A stretch of 37,247 bases of DNA, taken from positions 1-37,247 of the forward strand of contig CAJOMJ010000021.1 in the NCBI GenBank assembly GCA_905235505.1, read 5' to 3'. The position numbers were made by a program, and so were the translations under genes. The notes under the pieces were generated by a model, which did no database searches, was not told the origin of the DNA, and saw only the letters and a program-made list of their open reading frames with translations. Of this stretch, positions 15,956 through 23,584 are shown piece by piece. The first letter of the stretch is position 1. Every line of letters begins with the position of its first letter. Source of the stretch: Paludibacteraceae bacterium (GTDB lineage: Bacteria > Bacteroidota > Bacteroidia > Bacteroidales > Paludibacteraceae).

Positions 15956-16773
15956 CAGTATTGTTCCGATTCGTTAGGGAAAGAGCCGTCTTTCACAGCC
16001 TGCACGTAATCAGATACGGCAGACTTGACGTCATCCGCCAACTCTGCAAAGTGACGGAGGAACTTAGGTTTGAAGCCCTGGGTGAGCCCGAGCATATCAT
16101 GCAGTACGAGAACCTGCCCGTCGGTGCCGTTGCCTGCCCCGATGCCGATAACGGGTATGTGCAGCTCGTCGGTTACTTGCTTGGCGAGTGCCGCAGGAAT
16201 CTTCTCAAGGGTGAGAGAGAAACAGCCTGCGTCTTCGAGCAGATGAGCGTCATACAGCAGTTTCTTTGCCTCCGCCTCGGCTTGTGCGCGGAGACCATAT
16301 CCGCCGAACTGATTGACAGACTGCGGAGTGAGTCCTAAGTGACCCATAACAGGAACTCCTGCGTTTACCATGTGACGGACAGCGGGCAGGATTTCCTCTC
16401 CTCCTTCGAGCTTGACAGCATCCGCACCTGAGAGTTGGAGAATCTTCATCGCATTTCTGACGGCTTCTTCTTCGGATACCTGGTAAGAGCCGAACGGCAT
16501 GTCACAGATAAGAAGAGCATGCTGCGCCGCACGTCTGACACCTTTGGCAAGAAATATCATCTCGTCGAGAGTGATGGGGAGAGTGGTATCATTACCACAT
16601 ACGACATTAGAGGCACTATCGCCTACAAGGATTATATCTACACCTGCCTCGTCAACGAGCTTGGCAAGAGTGAAGTCGTAAGAAGTGAGCATGGCTATCT
16701 TCTCACCGTTGAGTTTCTTCTTCTGAATGGTCTGCGTGGTTTGTCGCACAGAGTTTTGGATATGTACAGACAT
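15955..16773 (-). CDS. panB: 3-methyl-2-oxobutanoate hydroxymethyltransferase
   Basis: 272 residues, typical length. Transfers a hydroxymethyl group from methylene-tetrahydrofolate to 2-oxoisovalerate to make ketopantoate, the first committed step to pantothenate and CoA. Signatures: KIAMLTSYDFTLAKLVDEAG (about 26-45), ILVGDSASNVVCGNDTTLPI with the metal-binding Asp, CDMPFGSYQVSEEEAVRNA, AVKLEGGEE, PVMGHLGLTPQSVNQFGGYG and VIGIGAGNGTDGQVLVLHDM. First gene of a three-gene minus-strand unit with capA-like and the phosphoribosyltransferase. Its promoter lies about 125 bases upstream, and a copy of the dispersed 26-bp repeat falls inside the leader. Confidence 0.97.
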   Translation of the reverse strand: MSVHIQNSVRQTTQTIQKKKLNGEKIAMLTSYDFTLAKLVDEAGVDIILVGDSASNVVCGNDTTLPITLDEMIFLAKGVRRAAQHALLICDMPFGSYQVSEEEAVRNAMKILQLSGADAVKLEGGEEILPAVRHMVNAGVPVMGHLGLTPQSVNQFGGYGLRAQAEAEAKKLLYDAHLLEDAGCFSLTLEKIPAALAKQVTDELHIPVIGIGAGNGTDGQVLVLHDMLGLTQGFKPKFLRHFAELADDVKSAVSDYVQAVKDGSFPNESEQY

Positions 16774-16858
16774 AATATAGAGATATATAGTGATTACTAT
16801 AACTACCGCTGTGGTAAACTTCAGTCAACGGTAGAAGGTTATTGTCGAATAGTTTCCC

Positions 16859-16884
16859 GTAGAGACGCAACACTGTCACGTCTC
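16859..16884 (+). repeat. Dispersed 26-bp repeat, copy 2, in the panB leader
   Basis: Begins GTAGAGACGCAACACTGTCA and ends CGTCTC; identical over 26 bases to the copy inside lpxK (31496-31521, opposite strand). It lies between the panB promoter and start codon, so it would be transcribed as part of the leader. Confidence 0.85.
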
Positions 16885-16898
16885 ATTAAAATATCGTG

Positions 16899-16929
16899 CA
16901 AAGTTACTCAATTTATATAACATGTCAAA
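16899..16929 (-). promoter_or_regulatory. Promoter of panB
   Basis: On the minus strand TTTG (16926-16929), a 19-base spacer and TAACTTTG (16899-16906). The predicted leader is about 120 bases. The whole 16774-17232 gap holds this promoter, the repeat at 16859, the plus-strand promoter at 17008 and a foldable leader; no gene was seen. Confidence 0.7.
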
Positions 16930-17007
16930 ATAAAAGACAGCATAGACAGAAAAGGAGACCGAAAATATAGGAAGAAAGAGAAATAAGAGTACCGGAAAAC
17001 GAATAAA

Positions 17008-17039
17008 TTTGCATAATCAGATAAAATGAGGTATATTTG
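17008..17039 (+). promoter_or_regulatory. Promoter of the polysaccharide gene run
   Basis: TTTG (17008-17011), a 20-base spacer and TATATTTG (17032-17039) match consensus perfectly. Transcription should begin near 17045, giving an unusually long leader of about 188 bases. TTTG is also the end of another possible -7 box (TAAATTTG, 17004-17011), which lacks a -33 partner. Confidence 0.8.
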
Positions 17040-17044
17040 CAGGC

Positions 17045-17232
17045 TTTTTGCAAGTGTAACACTCGCCCCGCAAGAACCCGTGCCACAGTTTTAAGGCGCA
17101 TCGCTATGCTACTGTGCAAAGTTATAGGGTGGTTACACAAGGTTTATAGAGATATCGAGGAATTATAGAGGAAAAAGACCGTAAAACAGGCATACAGCAG
17201 AGTGCATGCCGAAGACAACTAAAAGAAAGTAA
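17045..17232 (+). promoter_or_regulatory. Long structured leader in front of the polysaccharide genes
   Basis: Two foldable parts are visible. The first is TTGC (17048-17051) with GCAA (17070-17073), enclosing AGTGT/ACACT (17053-17063). The second is TGC-c-ACAGT (17081-17089) with ACTGTGCA (17111-17118), enclosing GCAT-cgct-ATGC (17098-17109). No T-run follows the hairpins. A cis-acting RNA or a protein-binding leader is possible; no known riboswitch was recognised. Confidence 0.4.
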
Positions 17233-19191
17233 ATGATGAAGATAAATAAGAACATAGAGAGATTGGAGCAGTCGGGTATAATCTCCCATATTTCCAAAAT
17301 GGGATACCTGCCTCGCTGGGGTGTGCTGCTGATAGACCTTTTGCTGTGTGCGATAGGTTTTGCAATCAGTTATATGATAGGCAGCGGAGTGTTTACATAC
17401 GGTGCCGACGAGAATATGCTGCCCGTGTGGGGGCAGATGCTGTTGCTGTTGGGAGTGCAGATTGTATGTTTCTGGTGTTTTCACACATACTCGGGCGTAT
17501 TGCGTTATAGCACATTCATAGACACACTGAAAGTATTGTTAGCGGTAACAAGTTGCGGCATAACAGTGTTGATAGCGAGTGCGCTAAGCATACGTTTATG
17601 GGGGACGAAGTTGTGCCTGAACACGGTGGTGATAATGTATGTGTTTGTGAGTTTCACACTGTTGTTCTGCCTCAGGGTGGGCATAAAGACATTGTTCGAA
17701 ACGATGCAGCAGAATGTTTCGGGAAGAAAAGTGCTGATATACGGCACGAAGCGTGCGGGGATAGCGATCGCCAAAATGCTTCGTTCGTCGAATGACAGCG
17801 GGTACAGGGTAGTAGGTTTCATAGAGGACGGCGATGTGAACAAACAGTTCAACCTAATGGGGTTGAAGGTTTATAGAAACGACAATCGCTTGATAGACAG
17901 GATGAAGAAAGAGGGTATAAGCAATGTGATAGTGTCTCCGGTGAAGATGAGGAGTCTGAATCCTGTAAGAGATTTGGCGGTATTCCTTGACAACAACATA
18001 CATGTGCTCACAACTCCGTATTTCACCGAGTGGGAAGAATCGGAAGACAGCAGCCCGTTAGGCAGGATAGGCAAGATAGATTCGATAAAGATAGAAGATT
18101 TGCTTGAGCGCCCGCAGATACATATAGACACGGACAACGTGAATAACATGCTAAAGGACAAGGTGGTTATGGTAACTGGTGCGGCAGGCAGTATAGGCAG
18201 CGAGCTGACCCGTCAGATACTGGGATTCGGGCCGAAAGTGGTGATATTGTTTGAGCAGGCAGAGTCAGCGCTGCATGATTTCGTGATGGATCTGAACGCG
18301 GAATATCCACGTCAGCGGATAATAGCATGTATAGGCGATGTGCGCGACAGGCACAGGGTTGAGGAGGTGATATCCGACATGCGTCCGTCAGTGATTTATC
18401 ATGCGGCTGCATACAAGCATGTGCCGTTGATGGAGGACCACCCGAACGAGGCTGTTCATGTCAACGTGGCAGGTACGAAGAACATGGCCGACATGGCAGT
18501 GAAATACGGCGTTGAGTGCTTTGTAATGATTTCGACAGACAAGGCAGTGAACCCGACCAATATCATGGGTGCAAGCAAGAGGATAGCCGAGATGTATGTG
18601 CAGTCGTTGTACAAGAGCCTGCAGAAAGAAGGCAAAGCGTGCCCAAGATTCATCACAACGAGGTTCGGCAATGTACTCGGGTCTAACGGTTCGGTGATAC
18701 CGTATTTCAAGAAGCAGATTGCTGCAGGCGGACCGGTGACGGTAACGCATCCTGAGATAATCAGATATTTCATGACCATTCCGGAGGCATGCTGTTTGGT
18801 ATTGGAGGCGAGCACACTGGGTAACGGAGGCGAGATATTCATTTTCGACATGGGTGAGCCGGTGAAGATACTTGATTTGGCGAAGAACATGATACGTCTT
18901 GCAGGTTATGTGCCCGGGGAAGACATACAGATTGTGTTCACGGGTCTGCGCCCGGGAGAGAAGTTGTATGAAGAGCTGCTGAACCAGAAGGAGACCACCT
19001 TACCGACAGAGAACAGCAAGATAATGCGTGCGAAGGTAAGGGAGTATGAGTATGAGCAGGTGAGCGAAGAGGTGGACAAACTGATAGAGTTGAGCAACCA
19101 GTCGAAACCCTTCATGACCGTGTCGCTGATGAAACAGATTGTGCCTGAGTTTGTGTCGCGCAACTCGGTGTACGAACAGTTGGACAGATAA
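17233..19191 (+). CDS. capD: Nucleotide-sugar 4,6-dehydratase, membrane-bound CapD/WbpM type
   Basis: 652 residues. Four hydrophobic helices in the first 150 residues (WGVLLIDLLLCAIGFAISYM and following), a first nucleotide-binding domain (KVLIYGTKRAGIAIAKMLRS, about 165-184), and the catalytic SDR domain starting VVMVTGAAGSIGSELTRQIL (about 311-330), with YHAAAYKHVPLMEDHPNEAV, ISTDKAVNPTNIMGASKR (about 434-451) and RFGNVLGSNGSVIPYF. The usual SDR tyrosine is Met, as is known for WbpM, PglF and other large members. These make UDP-4-keto-6-deoxy sugars from UDP-GlcNAc for glycan initiation. It opens the run and is followed 68 bases later by the WecA-like enzyme, so substrate may pass directly to it. 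Sugar identity is not readable. Confidence 0.93.
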   Translation: MMKINKNIERLEQSGIISHISKMGYLPRWGVLLIDLLLCAIGFAISYMIGSGVFTYGADENMLPVWGQMLLLLGVQIVCFWCFHTYSGVLRYSTFIDTLKVLLAVTSCGITVLIASALSIRLWGTKLCLNTVVIMYVFVSFTLLFCLRVGIKTLFETMQQNVSGRKVLIYGTKRAGIAIAKMLRSSNDSGYRVVGFIEDGDVNKQFNLMGLKVYRNDNRLIDRMKKEGISNVIVSPVKMRSLNPVRDLAVFLDNNIHVLTTPYFTEWEESEDSSPLGRIGKIDSIKIEDLLERPQIHIDTDNVNNMLKDKVVMVTGAAGSIGSELTRQILGFGPKVVILFEQAESALHDFVMDLNAEYPRQRIIACIGDVRDRHRVEEVISDMRPSVIYHAAAYKHVPLMEDHPNEAVHVNVAGTKNMADMAVKYGVECFVMISTDKAVNPTNIMGASKRIAEMYVQSLYKSLQKEGKACPRFITTRFGNVLGSNGSVIPYFKKQIAAGGPVTVTHPEIIRYFMTIPEACCLVLEASTLGNGGEIFIFDMGEPVKILDLAKNMIRLAGYVPGEDIQIVFTGLRPGEKLYEELLNQKETTLPTENSKIMRAKVREYEYEQVSEEVDKLIELSNQSKPFMTVSLMKQIVPEFVSRNSVYEQLDR

Positions 19192-19259
19192 TTGCATAAT
19201 AACGGCTGCCAGAAGTAGTTGCAGCAGAAAATATATAAGCAAAGACAGTAAGAGAATAT

Positions 19260-20339
19260 ATGAATAAGTTTTTTGACGCATATCCTGCTCTTATCGGCAT
19301 TATATCGTTTCTGATAGGTCTGGTATGTATGCCTATAGTATTGAAGATAGCCCGCGAGAAGCACTTTCTTGTGAAGCCCAACAAGCGTATGTCGCATACA
19401 GGAGAGATACCAAACATAGGCGGGTTGGATATATGTTTCTCGTTTCTGATTACATATATCATCTTCGAATACGGCAGTCTGAAAGAAAGTCAGTTCCTGC
19501 TGATAGGTCTGATAGTGATATTGTTTGTAGGATTTGCGGACGATATACTCGACCTCGCACCGATAAGCAAGCTGCTCGGTGAGATGCTGGCAGGTGTGGC
19601 AATGATAGGTTTTGCGGACATCAGGCTGACTCATCTGCATGGTATTTTCGGCATAGAGGAGATAGGTGTGGTATGCAGTTATCTGCTATCGTTCTTTGTG
19701 CTGGTAGCCATAATCAACGCATTAAACCTGATAGACGGCGTAGATGGTCTGGCATCGGGGCTCGGGATACTCTACTGCTTGTTCTTTGCCATCTGGTTCC
19801 AGTTGGCGGGAGAGTTGAGTTGGGCGACTTTGGGTTACAGCATGGTTGGTGCGCTGGCAGTGTTCTTCATATACAATGTGTTTGGCGGGAGCACCCGGAA
19901 GATATTCATGGGCGACTCGGGTTCGCTGCTGTTAGGCTACCTGCTGACGGCATTCGTATTCCGTTTCTGCACGCTTAATGCCTACCACTTGGTGCCTGAC
20001 AACATGATATGCACGGCAGCACCGATGGTATGTATATGTGTTCTGTCAGTGCCGTTGTATGACACAGTGAGGGTAATGCTGACGCGCATCAAACATAAGA
20101 AATCGCCGTTCTCGCCGGACAAGAACCATATCCATCATCTGCTACTCCGCACAGGGTTGAACCATCTGCAGACGACGGGTGTACTGCTGTCGGTAACACT
20201 GTTCTTCATCGGTCTGGCACTATTGGGGAGGAACTGGAATATATGGCTGCTGTTGGGAATAGACTTCGTGATATGTACACTCCTCACCTTTATCCTATGG
20301 AGGATAGTGGATATGAAGACGAAGAACGGGCAACAATAA
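19260..20339 (+). CDS. WecA/MraY-like undecaprenyl-phosphate sugar-1-phosphate transferase
   Basis: 359 residues with about ten or eleven membrane helices. Conserved cytoplasmic motifs of the polyprenyl-phosphate N-acetylhexosamine-1-phosphate transferase family are present: Asp94-Asp95 in FVGFADDILDL, the ALNLIDGVDGLASGLG loop with Asn156, Asp159 and Asp162, KIFMGDSGSLLLG with Asp219, and the C-terminal HIHHLLLRTG histidines (about 290-293). It links the first sugar-1-phosphate to undecaprenyl phosphate and so starts lipid-linked glycan synthesis. Lys/Arg-rich loops and the HIHH motif place it nearer WecA than MraY, and the neighbours are surface-glycan genes, not the murein cluster. Spacing to the ABC-F gene is 18 bases. 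Confidence 0.92.
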   Translation: MNKFFDAYPALIGIISFLIGLVCMPIVLKIAREKHFLVKPNKRMSHTGEIPNIGGLDICFSFLITYIIFEYGSLKESQFLLIGLIVILFVGFADDILDLAPISKLLGEMLAGVAMIGFADIRLTHLHGIFGIEEIGVVCSYLLSFFVLVAIINALNLIDGVDGLASGLGILYCLFFAIWFQLAGELSWATLGYSMVGALAVFFIYNVFGGSTRKIFMGDSGSLLLGYLLTAFVFRFCTLNAYHLVPDNMICTAAPMVCICVLSVPLYDTVRVMLTRIKHKKSPFSPDKNHIHHLLLRTGLNHLQTTGVLLSVTLFFIGLALLGRNWNIWLLLGIDFVICTLLTFILWRIVDMKTKNGQQ

Positions 20340-20357
20340 AAGACACGGAGACAGGCA

Positions 20358-22316
20358 ATGCTATCAGTAGTACATCTGACAATGGAATTTTCCTCGAAGC
20401 CTGTGCTTGAGGATATATCTTTTCTTATCAACAGAAAAGACAAGATTGCTCTTGTGGGCAAGAACGGTGCGGGCAAGACCACATTGTTAAGACTGATAGC
20501 GGGCGAGCAGAACCCCACCTCGGGCACTATATCGAGAGAGCGCGGTGTAAGAATCGGCTACCTGCCTCAGGTAATGATTTTAGCCAATGACACCACGGTT
20601 ATAGAAGAGACCCGCAAGGCGTTTCAGGTTACAAGCGACCTGCAGCAGGAGTTAGACAATATCAATCGTCAGTTGGCAGAGCGTCAGGACTACGACTCAG
20701 CTGAATACGGCAGGTTGATAGAGATGCACGACGAGTATCAGCAGACTCTCAACAACCTGCAACCGCAGAAGGCAGAGGGCGAGATAGAGCGCACATTGTC
20801 GGGCTTGGGGTTCATGCGCGATGACTTCACAAGACCATGTTCGGAGTTCTCGGGTGGATGGCGGATGAGAATAGAGTTGGCGAAGATACTGCTTCAGAAA
20901 CCCGATCTGCTGCTACTTGACGAACCTACCAACCACCTCGACATAGAGTCGATACAATGGCTCGAACAGTTTCTCAAAGACTCGCAATCCGCACTGCTGC
21001 TTGTAAGCCACGATAGGGCGTTCATAGACAATGTGACCAACCGCACGATAGAAATCTCATTGGGCAGAATATACGACTATGATGTCAACTACTCGCACTT
21101 TGTAGAACTGCGTCAGGAGCGTCACGAGCAGCAAGTGAGGGCATACATGAATCAGCAGAAGATGATTCAGGAGACCGAGGCGTTTATAGAACGATTTCGC
21201 TATAAAGCCACGAAAGCAGTTCAGGTGCAGAGCCGAATCAAGCAATTAGAGAAACTGGAGAGGCTGGAGGTTGACTTGGAGGACACTTCACGATTGAGAC
21301 TGCATTTTCCTCCCGCACCCCGCAGCGGAGATTTCCCCGTGATAGCCGACAGCGTGATGAAAGCCTTCGGTGAGCATTTGGTATTCCAAGATGTGAACTT
21401 CACAATACGCAGGGGCGAGAAAGTGGCATTTGTGGGCAGAAACGGTGAGGGCAAGACGACAATGGTCCGTTGCATAATGCAGCAGATAGACTATCTCGGT
21501 AGTTTGCGTATCGGGCACAATGTGAAGATAGGGTATTTTGCTCAGAACCAGGCGTCACTGCTTGATGGAGAACTGACGGTGTTTGAGACTATCGACCGTG
21601 TGGCGACAGGCGATATACGGTTGAAGATACGCGACATACTCGGTGCTTTCATGTTTGGCGGTGAGGCATCGGACAAGAAGGTGAAAGTGCTCTCAGGAGG
21701 CGAGAGAAGCAGATTAGCGATGATAAAACTACTGCTTGAACCTGTCAACCTGCTTATACTGGATGAGCCTACCAACCACCTTGACATGCAGTCGAAAGAC
21801 ATACTCAAAGATGCCTTACTGGCGTTTGACGGTACACTGATTGTGGTCTCGCACGACAGATATTTTCTTGACGGGTTGGTAAGCAAAGTATATGAGTTCT
21901 CATCAGGCAAAGTGATAGAACATTTAGGCGGCATATACGACTTTCTGCAGAAGAAGAATATCAACTCTCTGCAAGAGTTGGAGCGCAAGACCAAGATGAC
22001 CCCAAGCCGCATGCAGAACTCTCCTGCGCAAGAGGTTACACAACAGAAGTCGTCTGCCAAGCTTGACTTTGAAGAGCAGAAACGCAAGCAGCGCGAACTG
22101 CGGAAGATTGAGAAACAGGTTGCAGATACGGAGAATCTCATCTCACAACTTGAGAACAAACAGAAGCAGACGGAAGAACTGCTGCAACTGCCGGAGAACC
22201 AGACTGACACATCGCTCTTTGAACGATACAACCATACAAAGCACCAGTTAGAACAGAAATTATACGAATGGGAGATTCTGTCAGAGCAACTGCAGCAACT
22301 GACCCAAGACTTATAG
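20358..22316 (+). CDS. ABC-F family ATPase
   Basis: 652 residues, two ABC domains, no membrane segment. Domain 1: Walker A GKNGAGKTTLLRL (about 34-46), signature EFSGGWRMRIELA (about 162), Walker B LLLLDEPTNHLDIES. Domain 2: GRNGEGKTTM (about 360), LSGGERSRLAM (about 447), LLILDEPTNHLDMQS. The linker (about 235-290) has the charged helix pair typical of the P-site tRNA-interaction motif (YMNQQKMIQETEAFIERFRY). The C-terminal 100 residues are a Lys/Gln/Glu-rich coiled coil, as in Uup-like members. ABC-F proteins act on ribosomes, in rescue, tuning or antibiotic protection, and are not transporters. Its place inside a polysaccharide gene run is probably incidental co-transcription. A specific resistance role cannot be judged from sequence. 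Confidence 0.92.
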   Translation: MLSVVHLTMEFSSKPVLEDISFLINRKDKIALVGKNGAGKTTLLRLIAGEQNPTSGTISRERGVRIGYLPQVMILANDTTVIEETRKAFQVTSDLQQELDNINRQLAERQDYDSAEYGRLIEMHDEYQQTLNNLQPQKAEGEIERTLSGLGFMRDDFTRPCSEFSGGWRMRIELAKILLQKPDLLLLDEPTNHLDIESIQWLEQFLKDSQSALLLVSHDRAFIDNVTNRTIEISLGRIYDYDVNYSHFVELRQERHEQQVRAYMNQQKMIQETEAFIERFRYKATKAVQVQSRIKQLEKLERLEVDLEDTSRLRLHFPPAPRSGDFPVIADSVMKAFGEHLVFQDVNFTIRRGEKVAFVGRNGEGKTTMVRCIMQQIDYLGSLRIGHNVKIGYFAQNQASLLDGELTVFETIDRVATGDIRLKIRDILGAFMFGGEASDKKVKVLSGGERSRLAMIKLLLEPVNLLILDEPTNHLDMQSKDILKDALLAFDGTLIVVSHDRYFLDGLVSKVYEFSSGKVIEHLGGIYDFLQKKNINSLQELERKTKMTPSRMQNSPAQEVTQQKSSAKLDFEEQKRKQRELRKIEKQVADTENLISQLENKQKQTEELLQLPENQTDTSLFERYNHTKHQLEQKLYEWEILSEQLQQLTQDL

Positions 22317-22341
22317 CAATTCATAAAGATATACATAAATC

Positions 22342-23574
22342 ATGAATGACACCATCAGATACCTGCTCTCTTTTCTTCTCTACGGTAACGAGGAGGCATT
22401 GCCATTGGTAGGCTATACCTCTGATGCGGAAGAAGCTAAGAAGTACAAAGTGTGCATCCGCCCCTCGGATAACTCCCCGCTTGTACACCCTGAGAAGTCG
22501 TGGGAAGATTTCTATCCCGAAGTGAAGCAAGTGCTTCATCAGCGTGCCGTTACTCCGGAGACAGATATAGTCTCAATAGCATGTTTCCTGCTATCAAGAG
22601 CGGAAGAGATGGTGGTGGAGCAGAGAGACGAACACGGTCGTTTTCTTGCCTGCCACTCGGTATTGTCGGAGGGCAACCTGCTTTCTATTCCTATCATTGA
22701 CGAATACTCCCGCTGGTTGCTCAAACGGCTTGATTTGCCTCTGCCCGAACAGAAGATAGCGGTGGTCAACCTCACACACGATGTTGATACCATAGAACAT
22801 TACCGTCACTTCAGAGGTTTTATGGGAGGCATAGCACGAGGGCAGATAAAGAAAGTCTTTGCCGCTACACGCCAACTGCACGATGACCCTGCCTTCACTT
22901 TCCCTTGGTTGGGCCAGACTGACAAAAAACTGCTTAAAAGAAAGAAGATCACTAATGTCATATATTTTCTGAAGGCCTCAAACGGCAAGGGACTCGACTA
23001 CCCGCAATACAAACTATGCGGAGAAGATTTCCGGGAAATGATGAAGTATATCAACAAGTCGGGAGCCCAAACAGGTCTTCATACATCATATCAGGCAGGA
23101 GCCGATGGCAGCCTGATAAAGCAAGAGAGAGAGAAACTCGAGCAAGCACTCTACCCCTCAGACCACAAAGCCATAACACTCAACCGCTACCACTGGCTGA
23201 GATGCACATCTATCGACAACATGCAACTTCTTGCCAACTCCGGCATCACAGATGACTACTCGATGGGATTCGCCGACAGGGCAGGATTCAGACTCTGCAC
23301 GGCAAGACCTGTACGCTGGATAAACCCCAAGACCCTGAAACTGACTACACTCACGTTGCACCCGCTTGCAATAATGGATTGCACACTGAGCAACAGCAAC
23401 TACATGAATCTCACAGAGGAGGAAGCATTCTACCTCTGCCAGCAACTTATTGACAAGACCCGACAAGTGGGCGGCGAACTTACACTGCTGTGGCATAACC
23501 ATATTTTCTCACAGGAAGGATACCATAAGTCGCTATACGAATCACTTATAAACTACTTGGTAGAACTCAAATAG
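22342..23574 (+). CDS. Polysaccharide deacetylase-like protein (NodB-type, DUF7033-like N-domain)
   Basis: 410 residues. The N-terminal 130 residues (LLYGNEEALPLVGYTSDAEE and FYPEVKQVLHQ) match the small domain I remember in front of this kind of deacetylase; the catalytic region begins AVVNLTHDVDTIEHYRHFRG (about 135-154). THDVDT gives the metal-binding Asp pair; GLHTSYQAG (about 248) carries the His, DDYSMGFADRAGFRLCTARP (about 299-318) is the substrate-loop segment and LLWHNHIFSQEGYHKSLYE the C-terminal His motif. No signal peptide, so it probably acts in the cytoplasm on a nucleotide- or lipid-linked sugar. Between ABC-F and the GT4-HAD fusion at 25 and 10 bases. Acceptor unknown. Confidence 0.8.
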   Translation: MNDTIRYLLSFLLYGNEEALPLVGYTSDAEEAKKYKVCIRPSDNSPLVHPEKSWEDFYPEVKQVLHQRAVTPETDIVSIACFLLSRAEEMVVEQRDEHGRFLACHSVLSEGNLLSIPIIDEYSRWLLKRLDLPLPEQKIAVVNLTHDVDTIEHYRHFRGFMGGIARGQIKKVFAATRQLHDDPAFTFPWLGQTDKKLLKRKKITNVIYFLKASNGKGLDYPQYKLCGEDFREMMKYINKSGAQTGLHTSYQAGADGSLIKQEREKLEQALYPSDHKAITLNRYHWLRCTSIDNMQLLANSGITDDYSMGFADRAGFRLCTARPVRWINPKTLKLTTLTLHPLAIMDCTLSNSNYMNLTEEEAFYLCQQLIDKTRQVGGELTLLWHNHIFSQEGYHKSLYESLINYLVELK

Positions 23575-23584
23575 AGCCCCACAG

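Noticed and set aside
17117..17124. Minus-strand -7 box TAACTTTG in the capD leader
   Set aside because: No TTTG or TTG lies at proper distance, and no minus-strand gene starts close by; panB has a better promoter at 16899-16929.
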